A stretch of DNA of 64,000 bases, taken from Adiantum capillus-veneris. Its lineage: Eukaryota > Streptophyta > Polypodiopsida > Polypodiales > Pteridaceae. The notes beneath the pieces were generated by a model, which saw nothing but the letters and a program-made list of their open reading frames with translations, had not been told where the DNA came from and made no database searches. The DNA lies in the NCBI GenBank assembly GCA_014529385.2, contig CM043942.1:105524141-105588140 (forward strand), given 5' to 3'. Each line of letters opens with the position of its first letter. Within the stretch, counting starts at the first letter, position 1. The position numbers and the translations under genes are program-made. Positions 46,391 through 57,361 of the stretch are shown here, one piece after another.

Positions 46391-49300
46391 CACCCGCAAG
46401 GTAGTATTTCCTTCTTCAACTTCACAATAATCTCATACCTTGTTCACTGGTACTCGCTCATGTTTAGCTTGTTTTGAGGGTTGTGTCTTTAGTGTTTTTG
46501 GAGAAGCATTGGGTGGTGAGATTACCAGCCCTATTTTTTCAAATTTTTCTCAACATCCTCCCAAAGATGCGATTTTATTTGCAATAACTTTGAGAAAGTT
46601 AGAGTACAACGGATAGGGGATGACATCAACTCATGAAGAGTTTTGGTATCCATCATCTTAGGATTGGCCTTCCATTGAGATGGTACTTTCTTCACCTCCA
46701 ACCGGGTTTCATGGTTACCAATAAATGAAGGTAAAGTCTTCAATGACTGTGGTTTGCTGTCTTCCAATATCACTGTACCTGCATCATACTACAGTGATCA
46801 AATGTCATTTGGGTAGAGCTCATGTTCCAAGTGGATCTTTGTGATAGGGGCTGACAGAAGTGTATCACTTCTGTATTTTCTATTCCTGATCTGCTCCCAT
46901 AGCTCCTGAGGCCATTGTTCTTCCACTTCCAAAATTGGCACTGGTGCTTGCAAATACATTCCATCTGTCATATTGGCTGCCACCCTCGTATCCAACATTG
47001 TTCGATCACAGAATCTGGTTGGTCTTCCTTTTCAATTCCCTGCCCCTCTAACTTTTGAATTTTTTAACGGATCAATACCTCAAGTTTTGGAGCAGTCAGA
47101 ACTAGTGGTTCCATAAGCGCTTGAGCGGCTTGGATGAGCTCCTTGCACATCTTTAGCCTCTCTTTTTCATAGCCCGGATGAGGGTATGTTAACCACCTAT
47201 CCTCTTGGGTTTGGTTAGGCTTTAGCCTTGCATCGTAAGCTTTAAAAATCGCGTCCAAAGGTTCAAAACCTTATTCACCAAGACAGATCCTCCCGATGGT
47301 ACAACTGACGGTTTTTCTACCTCGCTCCTTTCCTCAAGGTCTTGTTCCCTTCTCAATTGTTCCCCTGTTTGCAGTAATTTGGTTTCCAAAGCTGTTTTTT
47401 CTTTCTCTCTTTTGGCTTTTAACTTGTATCGTTTTGCCTTCCAGGATTTCCTGGGGGTTCAGACAGACACATTTTCTATCTCGGTTTGACTGGCTGGGGC
47501 ATTCCTTGCAGCCTCAAGTGCTTGGGATCTCGTTACCGTGTTTATCGGAATGGTCGGTTTTGTTTCTGATCCACTTGAGCTTGGCACAATCCCAATCTTG
47601 TTCATGGTGGCTTTCCCATTGTTGTCAGGGTTTTTTTGGACAATGTGGAATGAGTTGATCAATTGTAAATCCATCACAAAACCCAAAAAGTTTAATCCAT
47701 TCTCCTTTGTTTGGACAAACCCTTGCCCAAAGATCACCGCTGCATTCATAGCATGGTCCTACAGGTGGTGGAGAAGCTTGTGGAGCTCCCATCAATTATC
47801 CTGCTCTAGGAGGATACCCCCTAGGTTTGTAGTTCTGGTTTGCCATGAACATAAGCATATTTTCATCGACCAAATAATGTTTTTTAGTTTGTGCTATGTA
47901 TGAGGGCTCGGGCATATCTTCACGAATCATTCATGGAATTTGTCCCTCTGGAGCAGATGCATTCCCATCAAAACCCCTCTCGTAGTAGGTATTATCTAAA
48001 TCTTCTCGATATAAAACGATCTGGACCATACTCTGAGCAGAAGGTGTTTCTACGGGTTGAGAAATCCTTACCATGGCCCTATTTTCTTGGGGTAAAGGAG
48101 GTTGATGTCCCAACACAGGTTGAGGTTTTCCTTGCCCTTGGATTGCATTATTTGGCCCTACTTGGTATCTTTCGGGGGAGGGGGGGGGTGGAAATTGTTG
48201 CCCTCCTTGTGGTTCATATTGTCTCTCCCTAACATAGTTTTGATTATGGAAACATTTGTGGGTTTCATGGTTTGTCCATTTTTGTTCTGTAGCACACCAT
48301 TTCAGTACTCGTGGTGCATTTACTCCTGGACTTTGTTGAAGGTTGGACCACTGGGTTGGATGATCTCCTCCACAAGTGTCGCATTTTTGGGTGCGCTATT
48401 GTCGTGTGTTTGGGTGCGTCCTGTTTCCTTGGTTTATCCTTCTGATCACTTCCTCGATCATTTGATCAACGTCCGGCACAGTCAGGGTTTGCCTGCCCAA
48501 TTTCATTGTGGACTCACTAGTGGTTGAAGAGGTACTACTCGTTCCCTGATCTCTGTCTTCAATCACCTCTCCATATGCCTTGCAATCATCTACTAGATAC
48601 AATGCCTCTTCCGTGACTTGCTCCAAAGTTACACATGCCTTTAAGTGTAAGTCCTTTTTGAGCGTGTCATTTCTCATCCTTCTATGAAAAGGACTGACAG
48701 TCTCTCATCCTAAGGTAGTTCTCAAGCAGTGCATCTTTCTATATACTGCTTGAAATGAATCGATGCTTTCGTCACCTTTTCTTTTCCTTTTGTCTAAATG
48801 AATAGATCTAGGAGACAGTGTTATGCTTGATTCCTCACTTTGAGAATTCCTCAGTGAACTCTCGAAGAAGTTGCTCAATACTTGGGAGTTCCAAGCTGTT
48901 TAATGGTTGGAACCAGGTCAAAGCAGTCCCTTCTAATGTCAACCCAAAGCCTTCATATTGAGTATGGAGATCAGTTACCTGTTTCGCTCTCAACACTTGT
49001 TGGAAGATCAAAACATGGGCATACGGATCTCCGGATCCACTATACTTTTTGGGTTCACATTTTTCCACTTGAGATGGTCGCATACGTCTGGACTCCACAA
49101 TCATTCTTACAACACTTGGTCCTTCTGTAGTGGTTTCTCTAGGTTCATAATCTCCTCTTGGCATTACCAGTGGTATCCTATCCGCTATACATTCGTCAAG
49201 TCGATCTCGTGTAATAGTTGGAGGGATTCTAGTGGTGTAAGTCTTGTCAGGAGCAATACTTCCCCTATGTGTGTTCATGGAATCTCTAGACCCCATGGAT

Positions 49301-49427
49301 CCTAAAGGCCCCGTGTTTGGCACTCGTTCACGTCCAAAAAAATCCACCCTGGTTCTTACTGGACTCACATGTGTAGTCTCCGGTCCCATACGAGTAGTAG
49401 TGGTTTTCACCTCTTTCAGATTTACAT
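46391..49427 (-). pseudogene. Gypsy1 gag, C-terminal portion
   Basis: The capsid-like part is at 49410-48835 with KKYSGSGDPYAHVLIFQQVLR and LTLEGTALTWFQPL. At about 48390-48330 a KCDTCGGDH block gives half of a zinc motif. At about 47775-47735 CYECSGDLWARVC is a zinc knuckle in which the His became Leu. Pro/Gln-rich linkers fill 48.2-47.9 kb, and helical pieces follow to 46531. The A2 insertion at 49433 separates this from the N-terminal part at 60120-60937. Confidence 0.75.
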
Positions 49428-49432
49428 AGTAT
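49428..49432. other. A2 target-site duplication, left
   Basis: AGTAT, repeated at 60115-60119. Confidence 0.93.
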
Positions 49433-49659
49433 TGTCGAAATTAGGGTTGCAAGGAAACACACACAGCTTGGAGAAGACGAAGAAAGCTCAAGGCACACAA
49501 TAGAGAGTGTGTTACTTAGTGTGCAATGGAAAGATAGATAGCCCTAGAGTGATGGGCGTATATGCAATGCACGGGGGGAAAAACCTCCTAAAGAGGGAAA
49601 AAATGCCCCAACGGTCCTAGTGTGTTCACAGACATCACTACCACATGTATATGGTAGCA
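49433..49659 (-). repeat. A2 3' LTR
   Basis: It starts TGTCGAAATTAGGG and ends TATATGGTAGCA, 227 bp. It is highly similar to 59890-60114. Confidence 0.95.
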
Positions 49660-49672
49660 AATCCCCCCTGGA
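49660..49672 (-). other. A2 polypurine tract
   Basis: The minus strand reads TCCAGGGGGGATT before the LTR. Confidence 0.88.
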
Positions 49673-49734
49673 GTGATGCGGTGAACGAGAGTTGGAACAT
49701 GAGTAAAGGGAAGTGCCATGCCCTGAGGACATGA

Positions 49735-51640
49735 TCAATCCACAAAGGGGAGTAAGCCCAAAGCTTTGTGGAAAGCTTCGAGCTTCTCACGAGACAATGC
49801 CTTTGTGAAAATATCTGCAAGGTTGTCTTGCATTGGCACACAAACCAAGCTGCTCTCCCCTGTTGAGAGCCTCTCCCTGACATAGTGGTAATGCACCTCA
49901 ATGTGCTCTGTGCAAGAATTAAAAATTGGGTTCCTTGCAACTGTCAATGCACTCTGACTATCAGTGTAGATAGTGTTGGCAGTGTCCTGTCTAACACCCA
50001 AATCAACCATAAGGCGTTTGAGCCATACACAGTCAACCGTAGCTGTGGAGACTGCCTTGTACTCAGTCTCACAACTAGAAGTGGCCACAGTAGTTTGCTT
50101 CTTGCTCAACCATGATATACATGAACTGCCAAGCATGAAACAAAAACCACTTGTGGACACTTGCGTGTCAAAACAACCAACCCAATTTGAGTCCAAAAAG
50201 CATGTAAGTCTGGTGGCAATGATCCCGGCTTGGGATAAAACAAGCCAAGATGTAAAGTGCCAGTCAGGTAGTAGAAAATCCTCTTGACAGCCTGCCAATG
50301 CTTAGAACTTGGGCTATGCATAAATTTACTGACCTGTGAGACTGCAAACTGAATATCCGGCCTTGTGTTGCATACATAAATGAGGCAGCCAACAACACTT
50401 TGGTAAAGAGTGACATCAGCAGGATCACCAACATCATGTCGATTCAACTTCAAACTTGTTTCCATGGGAGTGTCAATAGGTTTGCAATCCTCAAGTCCAA
50501 ACTTACATAGCAATGTCTCTATGTAACTTTTTTGACACAAGGCAATACCACCGTCACACTGCTTAAACTGTAGACCCAAGTAATGATGATGCAGCAACCC
50601 CAAATCTTTCATCTTGAAAGTAGCACTCAAATCAGCCTTAAATTCAGCAATATGTCTCTCATTTGGTCCAGTGATCAGCAAATCATTTACATAAAGAACC
50701 TTGATGAGAAGTACATCACCCTCACGCTTTACATACAATGTGCTTTTTGTTGGACTGTTATGAAAGCCTTGTCTGACCAAATGAGTGTCATCTTTCTCAT
50801 GCAAAGCATGAGGAGATTGCTTCAACCCATACACAGCCTTCTTACATCTGCATACTTTGTCCTCTTGTCCTTTCTTGACAAAACCGCGAGGCTTACATAA
50901 ACTTCCTCAAATATGTCAGCATTCAAGAAAGCAGTAACAATGTCTGATTGATGTATATCTCAACCAAAATGAGCTGCCAATGCACATAGAAAAAGCACAG
51001 TAGTCATACGACAAGTGGGAGCAAAAGTCTCTTCATAATCTATGCCTTTTTGCTGTGCATAACCCTTTGCAACAAGTCGAGCCTTATGGCGATCGATCTC
51101 ACCATCCGGCTTGTGTTTCAACTTGTAAATACACTTTGTACCAATGGGAATTTTTCCAGGAGGCAAATAACATAAAGTCCATGTGTCATTTTCTATAAGT
51201 GCATCATATTCTGATTGCATGGCAGCCATCCAATTTTTTGAATTCTGTGCTTCATCAAAAGACAGAGGTTCCTCAACATCATGTAGGATAGACACAACCA
51301 AAGCATAACAATCTGACGCATGGCAAGAGCCTGAACGAGTACGACTAGACAAAGGTGCATCCAATTTACTATCACGAAATGTTTGCACCAGCCATTTTGG
51401 CATACCTCTAGCCTGCTCATTTTCAGCCCTTTCCTCATCAAGTACATCATGTACATCTGCATCAGTAATAGGCTGATCTGTAACATTTTTTGAAACCCCC
51501 ATAGGCTGTACGTTTGCCTCATTGAAATTTATATTCAAACTTCCACCACTGAAAAGAGGCAACAACGTGTCATAAATGTCCTGTGAGCTTACATTACTGT
51601 CTCTAGTATATGACAACAAGGGCTAACCAGAATCTTCCAC
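49735..51640 (-). pseudogene. A2 RT and RNase H
   Basis: The RT lead-in is at 51619-50960, with the NDTWTLCYLPPGKIPIGTKC block. After a frameshift the rest of RT is at 50834-50106 with YGLKQSPHA and YVNDLLITG, where the catalytic YVDD has become YVND. RNase H is at 50298-49735 with SCETEYKAV, DSQSALTVARN and EVHYHYVRE. The last residues end about 75 bases before the PPT. It is inactive by the Asp-to-Asn change and by frameshifts. Confidence 0.92.
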
Positions 51641-51779
51641 AAACACTACATCCCATGAAAACAAAATACGCTCTGTTTGCGGATGATACAACTTGTAACC
51701 TTTTCTTTCAGCATTATAACCAACAAAAATACATTTGACCGCCTTATCAATTCAATTTTTTGTGCTGTGTTTGTGGCAC

Positions 51780-51784
51780 CAAAG
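51780..51784. other. B1 target-site duplication, left
   Basis: CAAAG, repeated at 57357-57361. Confidence 0.96.
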
Positions 51785-52096
51785 TGTTAGGAAATAAGAC
51801 GTAGCTAAATAGATAATTGAGTAGATTACTTAATGGAGAGAGACAGATTTATATACATGAGATTATAGAGTAGAGAGAGAGAGAGAGAGAGTACACACGA
51901 TATACGTGGTTCACCCAATGTGGGCTACATCCACGGGAAAGCAGCCACTCAATGGCTTTAGTACTTCAAAATAAGAAGTAGTTTACAAAGGGATTATACC
52001 CTTAATGGAGCTCCCGCCTTGCTTCACTCTCACCACCTCACACTCACCTTGTTGCATCAACTTCACACACTATAAAATATGTGTAGAAATGGCCTC

Positions 52097-52106
52097 CTTT
52101 TATAGG
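52097..52106 (-). promoter_or_regulatory. TATA-like box in B1 3' LTR
   Basis: The minus strand shows CTATAAAAGG. The same block is in the 5' LTR at about 56920-56932, where it would drive transcription of the element. Confidence 0.6.
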
Positions 52107-52418
52107 CCAAAAGGGCTGCCCTCTCTTATGAGAGACAGCCATGTGTAGCCGCCCTTGTGCGAATAAGTCCAAATCGGACCCTCCAATCCGCCCATGTGTG
52201 GCCGCCCTTGAGAAGACAAGTCCGCTTTTGAATTCGGCCACCGGCCACCGGCCATTGACTTCCGACCACCGGCCACCGGCCATTGACTTCCGACCACCGG
52301 CCATCGGCCATTGACTACCGGCCACCGGCCAACCGACCGGTTGTTTTCCGACCACTTTCCGGCCGCCGTTCGGCCATAATATTCCGGCGAAAAAGAATAT
52401 TCCGGCGAAAACAAAAGT

Positions 52419-52440
52419 CTCGGGGGCCTCCGCCCCCGAG
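52419..52440. other. GC-rich stem-loop in B1 LTR
   Basis: Stems CTCGGGGG and CCCCCGAG pair perfectly around a six-base loop. The identical hairpin is at 57177-57198 in the other LTR. It is absent from the B2 LTR. It may act in RNA 3'-end formation or strand transfer; that is inference. Confidence 0.75.
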
Positions 52441-52598
52441 GCCTTTAAAGTTGCCCCTGATTCTTGTCTGTGAAAATTTTGGTTTCCGGTGAGTGATTTT
52501 CCTTCACGCACGATGGCTTCTCCTCATAATGGGGGCCTTACAAATGTGCGCTTTTACCACAGAAAATTACAAGGGTAAATCAGGCTCCATACTTAACA

Positions 52599-52610
52599 AT
52601 CTCCCACTTG
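52599..52610 (-). other. B1 polypurine tract
   Basis: The minus strand reads CAAGTGGGAGAT directly before the 3' LTR. Confidence 0.9.
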
Positions 52611-52658
52611 GAGACTGATCTCCAAACCAAACCTGTGATTGCTTTCCATTCTGGTTTC

Positions 52659-55600
52659 TTATCCTTGAATGCCGATTGAAGATGAGCAAAAGCTCAACTT
52701 CTCCTTGTTGACCACCTTTGTAAACATGTCTGCAGGATTTTCACTTGTATGCACCTTTCCTAGCTTTAGTTGTCCCTCTTCCAAAAGAGTGCGTATGAAG
52801 TGATATCTCACCTCAATGTGCTTTGTCCTTGAATGAAAGGCTGAGTTCTTCGCTAGATGGATAGCGCTTTGGCTATCACTGTACAAGACACAATTGTCTT
52901 GTTTGAATCCAAGCTCTTCTAAGAATCTGTGAAGCCACAGAATTTCTTTGCTTGCCTCCGTCATTGCTACATACTCTGCTTCCGTGGTAGAAAGTGAAAC
53001 CACTTTCTGCAGCTTTGAAGCCCAGCTTACTGCTGTTCCTCCAACCGTGAACACATAGCCAGTAGTGCTCCTTCGAGTATCTTTGTCACCTGCCATATCT
53101 GCATCAGCATACCCTTCTAGAAAAATATCAGTTCCTCCAAAATACAAAGCATTTGTTGTTGTCCCTTTTAGATACCTAAGTATCCACTTCACAGCTTGCC
53201 AATGTTCTTTACCTGGGTTGTCCATGAACCTACTCACAACTCCCACTGCATGTGCAATGTCTGGCCTTGTCCAGACCATAGCATACATTAGAGAACCTAC
53301 CGCTGCAGCATATGGAACTTTAGACATATAGGCTATCTCCTCTTGTGTCTTTGGACACATATCCTTCGTTAGTTTAAAATGACCAGCCAAAGGTGTAGAA
53401 ACTGGTTTTGCATTTTGCATTGCAAACCTTTCTAGTACCTTCTTGATGTAATCTTCTTGAGATAGCTTTATTGTCTTCTTCGTCCTATCCCTTGATATTT
53501 TCATACCAAGTATCCTCTTTGCAGCACCTAAATCTTTCATTGAAAAAGATTTGGACAGCTCCTCTTTTAGGTCTTTGATGTCCTGCATGTTAGCACTTGC
53601 AATCAGCATGTCATCAACATACAACATTAGGATGATGAATTTCCCATCTCCCAAATTCTTCGTGTAGACACAGTGATCCGAGTTGCATCTTGTGAATCCA
53701 TGATCCAACATCCATCGATCAAACTTCAAGTACCATTGTCTTGATGCTTGCTTTAAACCATACAAGCTCTTCTTTAATCTGCAAACCATTTTCTCCTTAC
53801 CTTTTACTTCATACCCCTTTGGTTGAAGCATGTAGATTTCCTCCTCTAAGTCACCGTGAGGGAATGCCGTATTTACATCCATTTGCTCGAGATTTAGATC
53901 ATGAGCAGCCACAAGGCTTAAGACAAGCCTAATTGAGTTCATTTTTACAACAGGAGAAAATATTTCATTGAAGTCAATACCTTTCTTTTGAGAAAAACCT
54001 TTTACCACAAGCCTAGACTTGTACCTTTTCTTCCCACCTTCTTCTTCCTTTAGCTTGTACACCCATTTGTTTTGAAGTGCCCGCTTACCTTTAGGCAACT
54101 CAACCAACTCCCATGTTTGGTTGCGATGTAGTGAGTCCATCTCCACTTTCATGCTCTTCGTCCATTCTTCTTTGGATTCATGTTGCATAGCTTCTTCATA
54201 TGATTCCGGCTCTCCAGAATCTGAGATCAAGAGATGGTTGAAGGAAGGAACAAACCTTTCTGAAGGTCTACTTGCTCTTGTAGATCTTCGGGGAATAGAT
54301 TGAGGCTCCTCATTTGGTTGACGTTGTTGCACATTGTCACCGTTTGCAGTCCTTGAGTCTTCACCGTACTCAAGCTCCATGTACTCATCACCTGTTTCTT
54401 TTGTTTGTTTTCTTTCCAAGTAATCTTTGTACATATTTTGTTCATTAAAAATTACATCCCTACTCCTTAAGATTTTACCATCTTCAGGATTCCATAGGCG
54501 ATACCCAAAGTCTCCTTCTCCATAGCCAATGAAGAAACACTTTTTGGACTTTGCATCTAGCTTTGATCTTAGGCTTCTATCTATGTGCATGAAAGACTCA
54601 CACCCAAACACTTTGAGAAATGCATAATTCACCGGTTTACCTGTCCATGCCTCTTCTGGAACTCCCCCATCCAATGCCGTTGAGGGTGACCGATTGATTA
54701 AGTACACAGATGTACTTACAGCTTCCGCCCAAAGTTCAAGCGGTAGGCCTGCATGTAGCCGCATGCTTCGTGCTCGTTCCATGATTGTCCTGTTCATCCT
54801 TTCCGAAATCCCATTTTGTTGAGGTGTCCTTGGGGTTGTCCTTTGCCTCCGAATTCCATTGCTAGCACAAAAGCTTTCAAAAGCTTGGCTGCAATATTCA
54901 CCTCCATTGTCGGATCTGAGGCATTTAACCTTGGTACCTATTTCATTCTCCACAAAGGCTTTCCACCTTTGAAATATGGAAAATACATCGGATTTATTCT
55001 TCATGACATAAACCCATGTTTTTCTAGTCGCATCGTCTATGAATGTTACATAGTACAATGAGCCACCAAGTGATGGTGTACTTGCAGGACCCCAAACATC
55101 AGAATGAACCAACTCAAGTTTTTTATTTTTTCTTTCATTTCCTGATTTTTGAAATTTCACCCTCTTTTGTTTACCATAAACACAATCTTCACAGAACTCT
55201 AAGTCCACTTCTTTCAAACCTGGTAGAAGCTTCTTTGTTTGAAGGATTTGCATTCCTTTGGCACTCATATGCCCAAGTCGGTAGTGCCACACCGCACTGT
55301 CAACTTCTATAGTTGCTGCACAAGCTGAAGGTTGCGTGCTAACAGTACACAAGTAAAGTGTACCGACTTTTTCACCCTTGGCAACCACCAAAGATCCCTT
55401 TGAGATCTTCCACCGTTTGTTTCGTAATGCAATGTTGTGACCTTCATCATCCAATTGTCCTGTAGCGATCAAATTTTTGCGAAGAGAAGGAACATGCCTA
55501 ACATCTTTAAGCTTCCATTCATTTCCGTTAGCAGTTTTGACAGAAACTGTACCTTTGCCGACAATCTCACAAGCTTCATCATCTCCCAAGTATACATACC

Positions 55601-56549
55601 CAAAATTACCTTTGGTGTAGTCTTGGAAATGTTGCTTGTGTGGTGTCGCATGGAATGAAGCCCCGGAATCTACTATCCAGGAATTAGACACATTGTCTAA
55701 TGAGAGAATTAGAGCATCTTGCTCTACTTTACCTGCCACATTGGCCTCCGATGTTGGCTTGTTGTCTTGAGACTCTGTCTCCTTCTTCTTCTTGGACCAA
55801 CAATCCTTCTTGACGTGGCCCTTCTTGCCGCAGTTCCAACATTCAAGAACTGACTTTGTGCGTGACTTGCTCCGCCTTGAGCGATCACGACCCTTTTGGT
55901 TTTTGAACCTCTCCTTAGGCCTTCCTCTTGTTTCCACTGATAGTGCAACACTTGATGATTCTCCTGGGCTTCTCCTTCGCATTTCCTCGCTTAGAAGAAC
56001 ACCCACAACATCATCAAACTTAAGATTATTTGTGCCAGAGATAGAATTACTTACAGCCATCACAAGACTGTCCCAACTATTCGGTAGAGATGATAGTATA
56101 AGGAGAGCTCGCACTTCGTCATCGAAATTGATTTTCACTGATCGAAGTTGACTTATGTTTGTGTTAAAGTCATTTAGGTGTTCTGCAACTGAACCATTCT
56201 CTGCCATCTTTAGATTGAACAAGCACTTTATAAGAAATACCTTATTGGATGCTGATGGTTTCTCGTAGAAGTCGTCAAGTGACTTCATCAAGTCCTCCGT
56301 GGTCTTCATCTCCGAAACATTGAAGGCCACCGTTGACGCCAAGCTTAACCGGATTGTTCCCAGTGCCTTTCGATCAAGGACAATCCATGCTTCATCTGCC
56401 ATTGTTGCGGGCTTCTTCGCAAGACCGCCTAGTGGCAAATAGAGGTCCTTCTGGTAGAGATAGTCTTCAATCTGCATCTTCCAATGTTGGTAGTTTTTGC
56501 CGTTGAACTTCTCAATCTTGAGCTTCCCTTCCTCCGCCATAACTCCCAC
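52659..56549 (-). CDS. B1 gag-pol polyprotein, intact, 1,296 residues
   Basis: One unbroken frame encodes all copia functions. Gag covers about residues 1-260 with a zinc knuckle C237-x2-C240-x4-H245-x4-C250. The protease has D294-S-G-A. The integrase zinc part is H422, H427, C453, C456; the catalytic triad is D484, D547, E583 with 35 residues between the last two. RT runs from about 800 to 1060 with YVDD at 977-980. RNase H has D1149, E1192 and D1225. The order protease, integrase, RT, RNase H is Ty1/copia. The ATG at 56549 lies about 50 bases after the PBS; a second in-frame Met is residue 4. Gag and pol share one frame, so the level of gag would have to be set by processing or splicing. 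The polyprotein acts in cytoplasmic particles and its integrase inserts the cDNA in the nucleus. Every catalytic residue is present. Confidence 0.98.
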   Translation of the reverse strand: MGVMAEEGKLKIEKFNGKNYQHWKMQIEDYLYQKDLYLPLGGLAKKPATMADEAWIVLDRKALGTIRLSLASTVAFNVSEMKTTEDLMKSLDDFYEKPSASNKVFLIKCLFNLKMAENGSVAEHLNDFNTNISQLRSVKINFDDEVRALLILSSLPNSWDSLVMAVSNSISGTNNLKFDDVVGVLLSEEMRRRSPGESSSVALSVETRGRPKERFKNQKGRDRSRRSKSRTKSVLECWNCGKKGHVKKDCWSKKKKETESQDNKPTSEANVAGKVEQDALILSLDNVSNSWIVDSGASFHATPHKQHFQDYTKGNFGYVYLGDDEACEIVGKGTVSVKTANGNEWKLKDVRHVPSLRKNLIATGQLDDEGHNIALRNKRWKISKGSLVVAKGEKVGTLYLCTVSTQPSACAATIEVDSAVWHYRLGHMSAKGMQILQTKKLLPGLKEVDLEFCEDCVYGKQKRVKFQKSGNERKNKKLELVHSDVWGPASTPSLGGSLYYVTFIDDATRKTWVYVMKNKSDVFSIFQRWKAFVENEIGTKVKCLRSDNGGEYCSQAFESFCASNGIRRQRTTPRTPQQNGISERMNRTIMERARSMRLHAGLPLELWAEAVSTSVYLINRSPSTALDGGVPEEAWTGKPVNYAFLKVFGCESFMHIDRSLRSKLDAKSKKCFFIGYGEGDFGYRLWNPEDGKILRSRDVIFNEQNMYKDYLERKQTKETGDEYMELEYGEDSRTANGDNVQQRQPNEEPQSIPRRSTRASRPSERFVPSFNHLLISDSGEPESYEEAMQHESKEEWTKSMKVEMDSLHRNQTWELVELPKGKRALQNKWVYKLKEEEGGKKRYKSRLVVKGFSQKKGIDFNEIFSPVVKMNSIRLVLSLVAAHDLNLEQMDVNTAFPHGDLEEEIYMLQPKGYEVKGKEKMVCRLKKSLYGLKQASRQWYLKFDRWMLDHGFTRCNSDHCVYTKNLGDGKFIILMLYVDDMLIASANMQDIKDLKEELSKSFSMKDLGAAKRILGMKISRDRTKKTIKLSQEDYIKKVLERFAMQNAKPVSTPLAGHFKLTKDMCPKTQEEIAYMSKVPYAAAVGSLMYAMVWTRPDIAHAVGVVSRFMDNPGKEHWQAVKWILRYLKGTTTNALYFGGTDIFLEGYADADMAGDKDTRRSTTGYVFTVGGTAVSWASKLQKVVSLSTTEAEYVAMTEASKEILWLHRFLEELGFKQDNCVLYSDSQSAIHLAKNSAFHSRTKHIEVRYHFIRTLLEEGQLKLGKVHTSENPADMFTKVVNKEKLSFCSSSIGIQG

Positions 56550-56599
56550 TCAATTCAAGGAATCCTTTCCTTGAGATAATTTAGCTACGAGCAAACCTT

Positions 56600-56611
56600 G
56601 CTCTGATACCA
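56600..56611 (-). other. B1 primer-binding site
   Basis: The minus strand reads TGGTATCAGAGC, two bases after the 5' LTR, complementary to the 3' end of initiator-Met tRNA. Confidence 0.97.
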
Positions 56612-56613
56612 GT

Positions 56614-57356
56614 TGTTAGGAAATAAGACGTAGCTAAATAGATAATTGAGTAGATTACTTAATGGAGAGAGACAGATTTATATACACGAGATTATAGAGT
56701 AGAGAGAGAGAGAGAGTACACACGATATACGTGGTTCACCCAATGTGGGCTACGTCCACGGGAAAGCAGCCACTCGATGGCTTTAGTACTTCAAAATAAG
56801 AAGTAGTTTACAAAGGGATTATACCCTTAATGGAGCTCCCGCCTTGCTTCACTCTCACCACCTCACACTCACCTTGTTGCATCAACTTCACACACTATAA
56901 AATGTGTGTAGAAATGGCCTCCTTTTATAGGCCAAAAGGGCTGCCCTCTCTTATGAGAGACAGCCATGTGTAGCCTCCCTTGTGCGAATAAGTCCAAATC
57001 GGACCCTCCAATCCGCCCATGTGTGGCCGCCCTTGAGAAGACAAGTCCGCTTTTGAATTCGGCCACCGGCCACCGGCCATCGGCCATTGACTACCGGCCA
57101 CCGGCCAACCGATCGGTTGTTTTCCGACCACTTTCCGGCCGCCGTCCGGCCATAATATTCCGGCGAAAAAAAAAGTCTCGGGGGCCTCCGCCCCCGAGGC
57201 CTTTAAATTTGTCCCTGATTCTTGTCCGTGAAAATTTTGGTTTCCGGTGAGTGATTTTCTTTCACGCACGATGGCTTCTCCTCATAATGGGGGCCTTACA
57301 AATGTGCGCTTTTACCACATGAAATTACAAGGGTAAATCAGGCTCCATACTTAACA
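56614..57356 (-). repeat. B1 5' LTR
   Basis: It runs from TGTTAGGAAATAAG to CATACTTAACA, 743 bp. It aligns with the 3' LTR except for shorter CCGGCC-type repeats and a shorter GA run. Confidence 0.98.
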
Positions 57357-57361
57357 CAAAG
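57357..57361. other. B1 target-site duplication, right
   Basis: CAAAG. Confidence 0.96.

Larger units (their letters stand above)
51785..52598 (-). repeat. B1 3' LTR
   Basis: It starts TGTTAGGAAATAAG and ends CATACTTAACA. It has extra copies of a CCATTGACTTCCGACCACCG-type unit compared with the 5' LTR, and a 16-base ATATTCCGGCGAAAA duplication. Confidence 0.98.
51785..57356 (-). mobile_element. complete copia element B1
   Basis: A full Ty1/copia element of 5,572 bp: LTRs of 814 and 743 bp with few base differences apart from repeat-length changes, PBS, PPT, perfect CAAAG duplication and one open gag-pol frame. It sits in the integrase region of A2. It is the youngest insertion in the nest and looks competent for transposition by sequence. 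Confidence 0.98.
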
